Positions 47,837 through 59,227 of a stretch of DNA of 64,000 nucleotides are shown here, in pieces. This DNA is from Choanephora cucurbitarum (lineage: Eukaryota; Mucoromycota; Mucoromycetes; Mucorales; Choanephoraceae): the NCBI GenBank assembly GCA_025331435.1, contig JAIWNI010000011.1, forward strand, positions 124,001 through 188,000. Reading direction: 5' to 3'. The stretch's first letter is position 1, and each line of letters opens with the position of its first letter. A program made the position numbers and the translations under genes. The notes under the pieces are model-generated. The model was not told where the DNA came from. It did no database searches and saw only the letters and a program-made list of their open reading frames with translations.

Positions 47837-49428
47837 ATGCACTTGCCCAAGAAGATTTGTGACCAAAGATACACTCTTGGAGAAAGACTGGGTAGTGGTT
47901 CATTTGGTACCATTTACAAAGGTGAGAGTTATCTCAATGTCTCAATACATAGTATAACTCATCTCCTATTTAAGTTACCGAAATAACAACCAACAAAGAA
48001 TATGCAGCTAAGATAGAAGACAAGAGCGAACATTCGCGTCAGATAAAAGAAGAGCGCGAAGTCTACAAAAGTCTGCCTTCCGATGCAACAGGCTATTTGA
48101 AGATGAAAGAGTATTGGTCGATTCCCAGTTCAATGTATCGATGTCTCATCTTGACACTTGTTGGCAAAAACATCGAGAGCTTGATGAAATCACAACCTAA
48201 AAGAAAACTTTCGTTAAAGACAGTGCTTATGTTAGGCATTCAATTAGTAAGTGTCTTGGGAGAAAGAAAAAAAAAGCATACTACTATTCTATAACTAACA
48301 ATTGCTGTAGATAGATCGTGTTGAGACACTTCATAATGCTGGTAAGATATAAACTCAAGTTTCTTCTTTGCTATATCTAATATCTTCAATAGGCTTTGTT
48401 CATCGCGATATTAAACCAGACAATCTTGCTATGGGCTTAGGCGATGATTCACCCACATTGTTCATGCTCGATCTCGGTCTTGGAAAACGATATATATATG
48501 GCAATAAGCATATCGATCTTCGAAAGGATAAAGGCCTGACTGGTACAGCCCGATATGCGAGTATTCGTTCACATAAAGGTTATGGTAAAGTGTCTACAAT
48601 AGTGTCTTCTCAAAACTACCTGTCACGAATAGACCTAACATGTTAAATTATTAGAACTTTCACGACGAGATGATATGGAATCAGTTGCTTATGTCTTGAT
48701 CTATCTACTAAGAGGAAACCTTCCTTGGCAAGGTTATCACTCGATGTATGGAAAATCAAAATACAGGCAAATCTTAGAATCCAAACTAAGCACATCCACC
48801 AGTACACTCTGTTTCTCGATGGATCCTGTCTTTGGGGAGTTCTTGGATTATACCAGAAAACTCGATTTTACCGAAAAGCCTGATTACGATAAATGGCGAA
48901 ATACCTTTAAGTCACTGATGGAAAAGAAGAATTATGAGTTTGATTATATCTATTGTTGGACTGTAAAGTATTTGCTTTTTGCTTTTTTTCTTCTAAAGAG
49001 ACTCATTAGTTTCTTCTTTGTATAAATAGTTACCTACCGATAAGGCTTATCTAGACAAAGAGGCAGCTAAGGAAAAAGCAAGACAAGAATTAATTAAGGC
49101 AAAAGAAGCCAGACTTAGAAAGCTAGCAGCAGAGAAGAAGCGAAAGGAGAAATTGAAGAAGAGAAGAGTCTGGGCACCCAACTTCAATGATGATCTGTTT
49201 CCTTCAACTATGCCACTACAGCAACGTCGTGCGCTTATTGCTCAGCATATGCAAAAGGGACCTTTGTTCAGTAGTAGTCCTTCAGCAGAAATGCCATTAG
49301 AGACATTCAATCCTTTCTATACAGCATATCAGCCTAATCCATATCTAAATCCATACGGTTTACCACCTATTAACCCTATGCCTATACACCCAATTACGCA
49401 TGATCCCAATTCAACGTATTTGTTCTAA
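47837..49428 (+). CDS. Casein kinase 1-like protein kinase
   Basis: Six exons (47837-47921, 47975-48246, 48311-48341, 48393-48584, 48655-48962, 49030-49428) give 428 residues. CK1-clan features: glycine loop LGSGSFGTIYKG, catalytic Lys in YAAKIE, HRDIKPDNLAMG, GTARYASIRSHKGYELSRRDDMES and LRGNLPWQGY. Two things are odd. The metal-binding triad reads DLG (LDLGLGKRY) instead of DFG. The C-terminal tail has a very basic Lys/Arg/Glu helix (about residues 305-330) and a Pro/Asn/Tyr-rich end. The kinase core otherwise looks functional. The third exon is 31 bases. The MULE ends 48 bases before its ATG, so little of the native leader remains in place. Confidence 0.9.
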
Positions 49429-49987
49429 TAAGTTTTCTTTTCTTATTTTCTTACAATGAATCATTGACTCTTTTTGATCAATGTTTTTTTTAAATCATTA
49501 GCTTACCTACTTTGAATAAAGCTTATGTAAGTTTGGTTCTATCAATACAAAAAAAGTGCAGAATCTAATTGATTTTAATAGCAATCTTCGTGGGCACAAG
49601 CTATAAAGAGACTGATGCCTGAAGTTCAAAATGGAAAGCGCCCAAAAAGACAGTACACGATTGCTCATCTTTAAATAAGACTCTTCGAGGGATGAATCAC
49701 AATAAAATGTTGTCAGTCTAATCTCTATTTTACTTTCAGAATAGATGTTTGTGTAATCTTGTATACTCTGAGAGAAAAACAAATCTTATTTTGTTCGCTG
49801 TGTGACATTCTAGAGATTTACTTCACTGTTAGGCTAGTGCGACATCAATTTGTACCATCTCTTTCAAACTTTGAACAATAAATAGCATACGCTCTTTTTA
49901 TCTTTTATCCATATTCTCTTTTCTCTCTTTATTACCACTCTCACACTCTCCAATCCTTACATACACTCCTTATCCTTCTCACAAGAA
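49429..49987. other. Intergenic spacer, about 560 bp
   Basis: 3' flank of the CK1-like gene and pyrimidine-rich leader (about 49890-49980) of the next gene. Nothing else recognised. Confidence 0.5.
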
Positions 49988-50416
49988 ATGAATAATACGA
50001 AATCATTAAAACGCAAATTGACAACAAAAAATGTTCAATTTGCTGCAGAGATCACTGTGCTGGAAACATACTCTGCTGATGAATATGACCGCTCGACTTT
50101 TGTCTCATCACCTACAGTATACAAAATTAATCCTAGATTAAAGCCACCTCAATTGACCTTGGATATCCCTTGCTTAATCCAAGATAACGAAGACACTGTC
50201 TCCAGTGCAGAAAACAGCCCAAATTCACCGCCTATTCTCGCTTTAGTTGATCACTATTTCTCTCCACAGCAAAGAAAGAAGAAAAAGGTACAATTGTCTA
50301 TCAACACAAGCATCTGTTCAGATCCTTTATTTTTCTCTGGTTTGTCGACAAACTACAAAAATGATACCATAGAAACTGACGCAAATGATTTTTTGGTGCC
50401 TGCTTCTGCTATATAA
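49988..50416 (+). CDS. Small uncharacterised protein with PP1-docking-like motif
   Basis: Single-exon 142-residue protein, mostly disordered. The N-terminal KNVQFAAEITVLETYSADEYDRS contains K-x-V-x-F, which fits the RVxF-type docking motif of protein phosphatase 1, followed by a TYS-x-x-EYDRS stretch that looks like a conserved short module. The middle is Ser/Pro-rich and there is a basic RKKKKVQL cluster near residue 97, with a second KKVQL. No enzymatic domain. The upstream CT-rich leader supports a real gene. It could be a PP1 regulator or scaffold; this is inference from the motif alone. Confidence 0.6.
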   Translation: MNNTKSLKRKLTTKNVQFAAEITVLETYSADEYDRSTFVSSPTVYKINPRLKPPQLTLDIPCLIQDNEDTVSSAENSPNSPPILALVDHYFSPQQRKKKKVQLSINTSICSDPLFFSGLSTNYKNDTIETDANDFLVPASAI

Positions 50417-52005
50417 GACACCTGAAGTTTGTAACACAATATCCATATAAAGGGTATTACAATGAGCCCTAGAACTTACATCTTTCTCTCTATTATGGGT
50501 TATTTATTTTTAACACATAGATTATTTATATATACATACAACAGAGAGAAAACAACGCCTTCTCTCTCTATTTTTTGACAAGATATCTTTAGTCTACAAT
50601 AAAAGCTATTTGTTTCTCTTTATTTCCTTCTCTTTCTTTTTTGGATATATACTGTATGAGAAGCCTTTCTTTTTTATTTCACACTGAGAGTAGCTGAGAT
50701 AATAAAGCGCTATAAGAATAAAATTGCTGTAGTTTGCAAAGATAAAAATAACACAAAAATTCATCTATTGTCAAGACAAATAAACGTGATTTCTATGAAA
50801 CTTCTAATACAGCATTTAATTTAACTTGTTCTCCTCCTTTAAAGGAATGAGTAAGCTTCTTTTGTTTAATTGGAAAGCAACAATGAATTGATCAGCAAGC
50901 AGCCAAGTTCACATGCACCTTTATTATTGTTTACCGTTACACTCCAAATTGAACTTTATTAATGAGAGGGAAAGTGGTCAGTGTACGATTTGATTGTCTA
51001 TGTTGCCTTCTTCTGATTGAGTCTATTAGGCAGTATATCATTTGCACTCATACAAAGAACAATAAAAAGAACAGTATATCTTTCCTTTGCTTCTGGTTAA
51101 CTTTAGATCCCAACTGTCACTTATAAGGCTGTAGATAACTTTAAACATGCTTTGTAATCACCATTCCTTAAAGTTTAGTACTCTGAGATAACTATTTAAG
51201 ATAGATTGACGTGCTTATTTTAGATGTACTAAAAAAAGATCAAGATGTATATATAAAAAAAAAGCGTTCTCGAAGTGCCGAAATAACCAAAGATGATCTG
51301 ATTGGATTATGTAGAATGACAACCAAATAACTTGGCCCAACAAAAAGAAAAGATTCTCTTTGGAATACAACCAGAAGAGAATGGAATACATCCAAGCGTT
51401 TAAAGAAGCTGTAGTCTAGTTTAATTATTGTTTCTCATTTTTTTCAAAAAAAAAAATCTTAAAACAACTCCTGCTCTTTGTTTCAAAATGATATTGCATC
51501 TCAGTAATGAAAGCTAAGAAACAATTCAGTCAAGCATATCCCTTTTTTTTTTTTCTAAGCTGCTCTCTCTAGAATCAACGTGGTATTAAGTTGCCTTGAA
51601 ATAAACTCAGCCTGTCATATCTCGATGCTATAACTGAAATTAATCAATCCAATGATCATGCAATGACTAAATCATGACTGTTAAGCAGTCATTCATATTG
51701 CCTTTATAAACCTTGTCACTGGTCAACAACCTATCTCTCGAAATAAGCTTACTGACTCTTCCAGAAAAGTGAATAACAGTGATTGACAGTAAAAGATAGA
51801 TCAACATAAAAAAAGAAAGCCATTTCAAATGCCTATAGTGAGGAACCATCATTATGGAATGAAAGAGAAAAAAAGAGAGAGAGAATGATTGGCTTTAAAA
51901 TTAGACAACCAACAGAAAAGACTCCATTTTTTAACACTGTGCCTCCTCTATTCTTTATTTTTCTTTCATTTTTATCGTTGCTGTCTTATTGAATATAAAC
52001 AAAAT
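50417..52005. other. Intergenic stretch, about 1.6 kb
   Basis: AT-rich, with scattered T runs. The minus-strand frame at 51667-51852 has no recognisable motif. The 5' region of the NAD kinase gene lies at its right end. No repeat or RNA gene seen. Confidence 0.5.
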
Positions 52006-53977
52006 ATGCCATTGACTGTTGATACTGAGACTTTAAGGCCAGAAAAGGCTGTACAGGATTTACGTGCCTCTCGTCCAGACTGTCTTTCCAATACAGCTGA
52101 GGCTGTACGTGAAGTATCAAAGAAAATCGGTAATTCAACACACACACTCTCTCTCTTGTTCTTTCTTTAACGCGTTCCTGTGCTAGGAAAGGCCAAGGTC
52201 AAATGGGATAATCCAAAGACAGTCATGATAATCACAAAACCAGGAGACACTTCCTTGATAGACTTCACTCGAGATCTAGTACTTTGGTTCATGAGATCTT
52301 CAAAGGCCTTTGAAGGTGTAAAAGTGTAATTACAACTTTATTATGAGCATCGTGCTGCTGTTGACCCCTCTCTTCCATAGTTATATAGATGAGAAACTAA
52401 AGAATGCAAAAAAGTTCAAATACAAAAAGGTCTTAAAGGTTTATCCAGAAACTCATGAACGACTTCATTTTTGGACACCCGAGTTATGTGCAACACAACC
52501 TAAGATGTTTGATTTTGTTGTCACTGTAAGAGAAGAAGAAAAAACAACCAACATTCAATTGATCCTTGCTTTTCTTCTTGTTAGCTTGGTGGAGATGGTA
52601 CTGTATTGTTTGCTTCTTGGTTGTTTCAAACATATGCCCCACCTGTTATTTCTTTACAGTTGGGCTCACTTGGGTTTTTGACACATTTCGATTTCGAAAA
52701 ATTCGATCTTTATCTCACCCAAATCATGGAGAGTGGTATGCGAGTCAACCTGAGAGGCAGATTGACCTGTACTGTCTACAGAAGAATAGAAAACGAAGCA
52801 GATTGTGAAAGTAAGTCAGTCAAGTTACGCAACGTCTTGCGTGATCCAGTTACCGGCAAACTCAAAGTGGGTGATTGGTGCTCTGAAAGCAAAAAGAAAA
52901 AGTTTGGAGAAGTAGATGGCGAGGACTTTGATCATCAGGATGAATTGGCTGAGACAAGACAGATGCCCTGTTTTACTACAGTACCTGTAGAGAAATACCA
53001 AGTCATTAATGATCTGGTGGTTGATAGAGGACCAAGTCCATACATGAGTTTATTGGAATTGTTTGGAGACAACAAACATTTGACAACTGTACAAGCAGAT
53101 GGTTTAGCTATTTCTACGCCTACTGGTAGTACAGCTTATTCGGTATGGATATCTATATGAAGCCAAGAAAAAGAAAGACTTAGTTTGTGTATCTATAGCT
53201 TTCTGCAGGCGGTTCATTAACTCATCCTGATATCCATGCTACCCTGATTACACCCATTTGTCCACATACACTCTCTTTTAGACCTACTCTAGTACCTGAT
53301 TCTATGGAATTGCGTATCTGTGTTCCTTACAATTCAAGAAATACAGCTTGGGTCAGTTTTGATGGACGTGGACGAGTGGAATTAAAGCGTAAGTATTTTA
53401 CCATAAACAAAATGACAAGTTATTTATGATATTTGTTTAAATAGAGGGTGATCATGTCAAAGTGACAGCATCTAAATACTCATTTCCTACAGTCTGTAAA
53501 GACGATCAAACGACTGATTGGTTCAATTCACTCTGCAAATGCTTACATTGGAATAAACGTCAGCGCCAGAAATCGTTTGCAATTGTAGAATCAAATTATG
53601 GTGTTGCCAAAAGCAATTCATCTACACCCAAAAGTAGTTACAGCAATCTATCTATGACCCTTAATAACGATACCCACCGAAAGACTTCGACAGCCAACTC
53701 AAGTCGCTCCTCTTCTCCTCCTTTGCAAAAGAGATCACCCAATCATCATCATGAAGGACCTTTTTCAGATAGAATTCCAGATGAAGTATTTGCTATGTTT
53801 ATAGAAGATCATATGCAAGAGGAGATGGATGATTTGGATGACGATTATACAAGTACAGATAATGGTGCTATGTTTGATATATCATCTGATGAAGATGATG
53901 CATCTACAGTGGAAGATTTCACTGGTTGGACAGATCAAGAGATCCTTAGTGCACGTATTCAAACCACATCACATTAA
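52006..53977 (+). CDS. ATP-NAD kinase
   Basis: Phosphorylates NAD (or NADH) to NADP(H). Six exons (52006-52129, 52187-52325, 52381-52525, 52585-53142, 53199-53388, 53445-53977) give 562 residues. The GGDGT motif (VTLGGDGTVLFASWLF) is rebuilt by splicing, followed by LGSLGFLTHF, NDLVVDRGPSPYMS and the glycine-rich PTGSTAYSLSAGGSLTHP, also rebuilt across an intron. A Lys/Asp-rich insert (about residues 270-320) separates the first blocks from the nucleotide-binding sheet. The C-terminal about 170 residues are disordered, Ser-rich and acidic, as in fungal cytosolic UTR1-type enzymes. No mitochondrial presequence is evident. The stop is 196 bases from that of the convergent kinase. Confidence 0.95.
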
Positions 53978-54173
53978 ATTAGTATGTCTAAGTTATGGAT
54001 TTCTTTAATTGTATAAAATAGTACATGAATGTATCAAAAGAGGGGGAATATGCAGTATCAGTATAATGTAAATGTATATGGATATAGATGTTATGTATGC
54101 ATGTTGTATAGAAAAATAAGAAAGTGAGGAGGGAAGAGATAACTTTTATGGATAAAATCAGGCTATGCATGCA

Positions 54174-56600
54174 TTAGCGTCCAATTTTTCCATCTAAAGC
54201 CATGACACCAGCTACCCAACCACCTGCCATTTTGAAAACTGTATTTGATCCTTGTGATTTAGAGAACCTCAAGTTGATTCTGTCGACCTTCTTTTTATGG
54301 GATTCTATCTCAATCGTAAACTTAGCCATGCCCTCCTTATGCTTTCGCTTATTCATTTGTTGTTGTGGCTTTGTGATGGTTGCTGTTTCATCCAGAGAAT
54401 GACGAGGCTTGCTTCGACCAAAGAAGGAGGTAGTCATAGAAGATGTGAGCTGCGATATCAAGGGGAGTGACAGACGCTTATAGTGGCGTGTGCTAGATGT
54501 TTCATCTGTTGCTGTACTGCTCGTTTGACTTTGTTTCCGGCTTTGTCGACTAGATACTGGGGGCGGCATGGGGGCTGCAGGGGTAGCTGAAGTAAGCGTG
54601 GTTGAAGAGGTGGTGCTGTTGGCAGATTTTTTAGGTGCACTTCGTAGTGTAAGTACGCATTCCAGTAAGACAGGAGAGCGCTGAACATAAGTGATACCCA
54701 TCAGCTGACAAGTCTGCTTTAGGAGCGCCATGATTTCTCGAGTACATCTCTTTTCAAACAATATACTATCGTTTTCGATAGGCATGTCATGTCTATCTTC
54801 TATCATACTGCTCGAGGCACTTGAGGTGGAAGATGTAAGGGAAGGTGGCCGGGATGGCGTGTTGTTTTGGAAACTGCCGATTTGAAAATGATAAACTCGG
54901 TCTTTTCTGATGCGATGGACCATGTCTGCCAAAGAATGAGTGCTCTTTTGACTCAGAGAGAAGAATGCCTTTAAATCAGGTGAGTGGAGGTCCCAACGTT
55001 CAACTGACTTGACTCTTAAGCGTCGAGCACGCGATCTGATCGACTGCAATAATTCAGATCGTAACAGTTCCACATTTTGTATGTGCTGACCTGCTGATAT
55101 CATCGAATGTGTTGATCCCGACTTTGTAGTGTAATAATTGGAAGGATTGATAGGGTGATAGATTACTGTTCGCTTTACTTTGTTTGGATTCTGAGCATCA
55201 AACTCGAGATCTCTCATGAACTGTTTACGGTTCTTCTCTTCTCTTAACTCCTTTTCCTCCTCAGCTGCCATTGTTTCCTCATAGATGGTCTTGGGTGAAT
55301 TAGAGAGGGGACATGACATCTTTCCGTTATCTGTCAACCAAGGATCATCTTTTAGCACCTGCCTTAATGTCATTCGTTTTCGTCTGTCTACTTGAAGGCA
55401 TTTTCGGATGGTTGCCTGTAAATCTGGACTTAACGTGCTTGGCATAGGGAAATTACATTTGCATACATCCCTTTTTAATTCCCCTACAGCTGTTAACGTG
55501 GCAAAGAAAAAGTTAAAAAAAAAGAAAAAAATGGAGTGAAGAAGGGGAAACAGAAAAAAAATAGGACAATGTCAGTGCATGCTAACATGGGATTTTCTCA
55601 AGAAAAACTTACTGTGTGCATGCGCAAATGGTTCAAACCCAGCAGTCATGCGAAACAAAGTAATGCCGAGACACCAACAATCTACTTCAGGACCATAGTA
55701 CTTTTGACCTGTAATGATCTCAGGACTGTAATAGAGCATAGAACCTAATTTAACGAAACAAAGGAGGTGAATAAGATGGGCTTCATAACTCATATTGAAT
55801 TTATATTACCACATATTGTACGCAATCGTTGAAGGCCATATCGATTTCCTAATCCAAAATCGGCCAATTTCACTTGTCCATCTGATGTAATAAGGATATT
55901 TGGCGTCTGTTGAGTTATGATTTTTGTTTAGAAATCATATAATCTTAACCTTATGTGTTTTTTTCTATAATATGTACCTTTAAATCACGATGCACAACCC
56001 ACTTACGATGACAAAAATCTACGGCTGTAACTAGCTGTCTAAATAGCTGACGCGCTTCGTCTTCGTCTAGTGCTCCATTATTCTTTTTTTGCAAGTATTC
56101 GTCTAAATTGCATCCAGGTACGTATTCCATCACAAGGAACAATGAATCACAGCTTTCATATGTTTCGTTTAATTTGACAATAGATTCATGCTGTAAAATT
56201 TCCATTAAACTGATTTCTCTCACTAGTCTTGACATCACTCTGTAATCGTGTGCTTGTTTATCAATGATCTATGGAGAGTCTGGTTTAGTTTCTTCCTTAT
56301 TTTTTATAGTTTTCTGTTATTCTTTACTTTAATAGCAACCTGTTGTTGGGTCTCGAGATGATATGCCAACATAACCCGACTAAATTTACCACTTCCTAAA
56401 GGTTTCATAAACTCATAAGGACCAATACCATTTAGGCAGCTATCCTGATTATTCGCAGTAATGGTTAATGCTGTATTTGCTGATGACTGCCTTTCAACCT
56501 GAGGCTTTTTATTGTTGACTTCTGCTATTCCATTTTTTAATTCTTTATTTGATTTCTGCTGTCTTCCAGATGATGCATGTTTTTTAAGTGAAGCAATCAT
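54174..56600 (-). CDS. CAMKL-type Ser/Thr kinase with C-terminal KA1-like domain
   Basis: Five exons (56328-56600, 55978-56268, 55810-55906, 55613-55744, 54174-55489) give 702 residues. After a Lys/Gln-rich lead the kinase domain starts with YEFMKPLGSGKFSRVMLAYH; VAIKIIDK (restored by splicing), HRDLKTPNILI, ADFGLGNRY and CGSMLYYSPEII complete an active-looking catalytic core. A long linker with poly-Ser/Thr tracts follows. The last about 60 residues (KFTIEIESHKKKVDRINLRF, then VFKMAGGWVAGVMAL) resemble the membrane-lipid-binding KA1 domain of KIN1/MARK and CHK1-like kinases. It probably belongs to the SNF1/AMPK-related branch acting in polarity, morphogenesis or checkpoint signalling. The start at 56600 was chosen because it directly precedes the domain without the hydrophobic frame upstream. 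Confidence 0.87.
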
Positions 56601-57699
56601 ATCATAAAGAATTAAGTCTTTCAACAATAACGAAAAAAGTGATAATTTGTTTGTACAAAAAAGTAGAAAAGAAAAGCAGAAGAAAAAGAAGAAAAAAATA
56701 CGTAGACCAAATATATATAAACAAGACAAAGCCTTCAAAGTCAGGATAGTTTTCAACAAAAAAAAAAGCAAGGAGAAAGTATAAACAAATCTAACGTGAT
56801 AAACAAAAAAAAAAAAAGAAAAGATCGACTTAAAAGGCGGTTCTTTGTTTACTAACGCTTGAGCAAAAATAAACACTTGGATGTTGCATTTATTCAATAA
56901 TTTGAATTAGACAAGCAAATTGAGAACAAAGATATGTAATGAGCGTTTTCTTTTTTTTTAACTTATGAATTCTTACTCTATCAAATACAAAAACGTTTTT
57001 TTTTTGCTCCTATTTTGACCCTCAATTTGTATTAAAAGAATTGATAAACCGAAATGATTGTAAATCGTCCAATGTTTGTTTGGAACAAAACTTAATGTGT
57101 AGCACAAAGGAATGGCGGATAGCGCTAAGGAGGGGACGCTTATAACTATCTTTTATCATTTTTGCAAGTAGAAAAAAAAAGGCTATGCATTTATTTGAAT
57201 TGGGTATTATGAAACACGCAAGTAAACATCTTGAATAAATTATAAAAATGGGAATATTATACGTTTAGACAAACCCGTTTTGACATGTTAGTGGCAACTT
57301 CCCTAACTGCACCATGCAGTTCTTCTCTTTCTTCCTTTGCCACTCCTAACTTTTGGTTTTTAGTGTGTTTCTGTCTTTTTTTTTCTTTTCTGCTCCTCAA
57401 ATAGAAAGAAAAAGAAACCTTCATAATTGCTCCTTATTTTTTCTTGCCTCCTCTTTCATTTTGATATGGTATGTTTCTTCACAATCTGGAAACACATGGT
57501 TGTTGTCTAAAGTAGATAGGTTTATCATTGTCACGATGTCAATGAACGAAACATACTGACTACTTTGGGAGAAGTTGAATTCATTCATGTACCCAAATCT
57601 GATAGTGAAAAAAATAAAATGGGAAATATAATAAGCGTTTATAATAAATTTAAATGTGTATCATGGTGAATATATTAAAGAAAAATCAAACAATAGTAA
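56601..57699. other. Intergenic stretch, about 1.1 kb
   Basis: 5' flank of the CAMKL kinase and 3' flank of the KRE9-like gene. Rich in A and T runs. The plus-strand frame at 57353-57559 is low-complexity. No gene recognised. Confidence 0.5.
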
Positions 57700-58680
57700 T
57701 TAAAGAGACAAAGCAATGGCAGCAACAGCACCCATGGCAAGAGCAGCAGCGCTAACAGTGTTGGAAGAGGCACCACTGGTTTGTGTAGAAGCAGCTTGAG
57801 AAGCAGAGGCGGAGCCAGAAAGAGCAGCAGACTTAGCACCAGAAGCAGAAGCAACGGCCTTGTTACCAGAAACGGCAGCGCCAGAAGTAGCAGCAGCAGC
57901 AGCAGCAACTGTACCAGAAGCAGCACCGGAAGCAGCACCAGAAACAGCACCGGAAGCAGCAGCAGCTTGGCTTACAACGGCTATTAAAAAAATGTAGTGA
58001 GCATGATGTTGATGTTTCTAAGAAAAAAAAATCTTGTTCACTTACAAATAGGCTTAGAGCTACCATTACCAGTGAATGAGAAAGCAGAAGAGTAAGCCCA
58101 AGTACCAGTAGAAGCTTGGCCGATACGAATAGAATATTGACCAGAGGCAAAGTCGTTCAAAGGATAAATCTATTAAAACAATTGGTTATATATTTTTCAT
58201 TTAATATATGTGATACATTGTTTTGTCATACATCGTATTTGAGAGCGTTACAAGCAACAGGTGTGGCAGGATCAGTAATTTGAGCAACAATGCTAATTTT
58301 AAAATCAAAATGTTGGTCTGTATTTCATCTTTCTATTGTATAATCTCACTTACTTGGCATTCTTAGCATCACCACTCAACAAGTAAATATCACACTTGAG
58401 GTTAGCTTCGGCATCAGTAATAGTCCAGGTAATGTTACCATGACCGCCAGCAGTCTACGATTCAATTAGTTTTCTCTGCCATTCACAGTTCAATTTCAAT
58501 CACTTACCCAAGCAGAAGTAGCCCAAGGGGTGACAACCTTTTTTGAATAAAAAAAAATTAAAGCATTAATTCCCATTGTATCTATTTTTTTTTTTATTTC
58601 ATCAATGCATCACATACAGTAACAGCAGAGACTTGAGCGACAGCGACAGCGGCAGCGGCAGTGAGAAGAGAGAACTTCAT
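57700..58680 (-). CDS. KRE9/KNH-like secreted, GPI-anchored cell wall protein
   Basis: Six exons (58618-58680, 58508-58537, 58354-58454, 58232-58292, 58046-58169, 57700-57980) sum to 219 residues. A signal peptide (MKFSLLTAAAAVAVAQVSA) is followed by an Ig-like domain of the KRE9/KNH1 N-terminal type (PF10342): VVTPWATSAWTAGGHGNITW, CDIYLLSGD, YPLNDFASGQYSIRIG and YSSAFSFTG. The next about 70 residues are Ala/Ser/Gly repeats, a likely O-glycosylated stalk. The hydrophobic tail (ALAMGAVAAIALSL) fits a GPI-anchor signal. Presumed location is the plasma membrane or wall, with a role in wall glucan organisation by family analogy. Opposite-strand frames across the Ala/Ser repeat are artefacts. Confidence 0.88.
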
Positions 58681-59227
58681 TATATAAGGAAGGTGTTGGG
58701 TTGTAAAGTAAAAAAGAAAAAAAGGGAAGGGTATTGAAGAAAAGAGAAAGAAGGGAAGAAAAAAGAGATCATCCTTAAAAAAACTCTTATGAGTTGGTTT
58801 TTATCTTTGATTCTTGTGACACATTGAAAGCACGTTGTAGATGATCAGAATAAGAATAAGATTCTCTGTCCCCCAATCGTCTACTTGTTCTCTATCATTT
58901 CTATCATGTCCCTACACTCCTGTTGAGTAGGTTCTACAAAAGACATTTGACTTAATCTATAGGTGGACGTTCCGTTTCCCTTTAAGAGGAGAAATAACAA
59001 TGGTCAATTGAGTTGTCTTTGCTTAATTAGACTGACTCTTGGTCAACGTCGTACACACACATACCGAAATTGAGCATATTATAGGCATGCCTATTGCACT
59101 GTTCAATAGACGGATTTGGGATTGGTGTGACATGAGTTTGAAATGGTGAGCAGTAATGTTCAATAAAGTCTAAATAGACAACCATCTGAGCTTTTTCTCT
59201 CCCGAAACTTATTTTTGGAAATGAACA
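58681..59227. other. Intergenic spacer, about 550 bp
   Basis: Upstream region of the KRE9-like gene (minus strand) and 3' flank of the OB-fold gene. No feature recognised. Confidence 0.5.

Noticed and set aside
57675..58150. Opposite-strand and Leu- or Cys-rich frames across the KRE9-like gene
   Set aside because: They are shadows of the Ala/Ser/Gly repeat and change identity in each frame. The spliced minus-strand gene explains the sequence fully.
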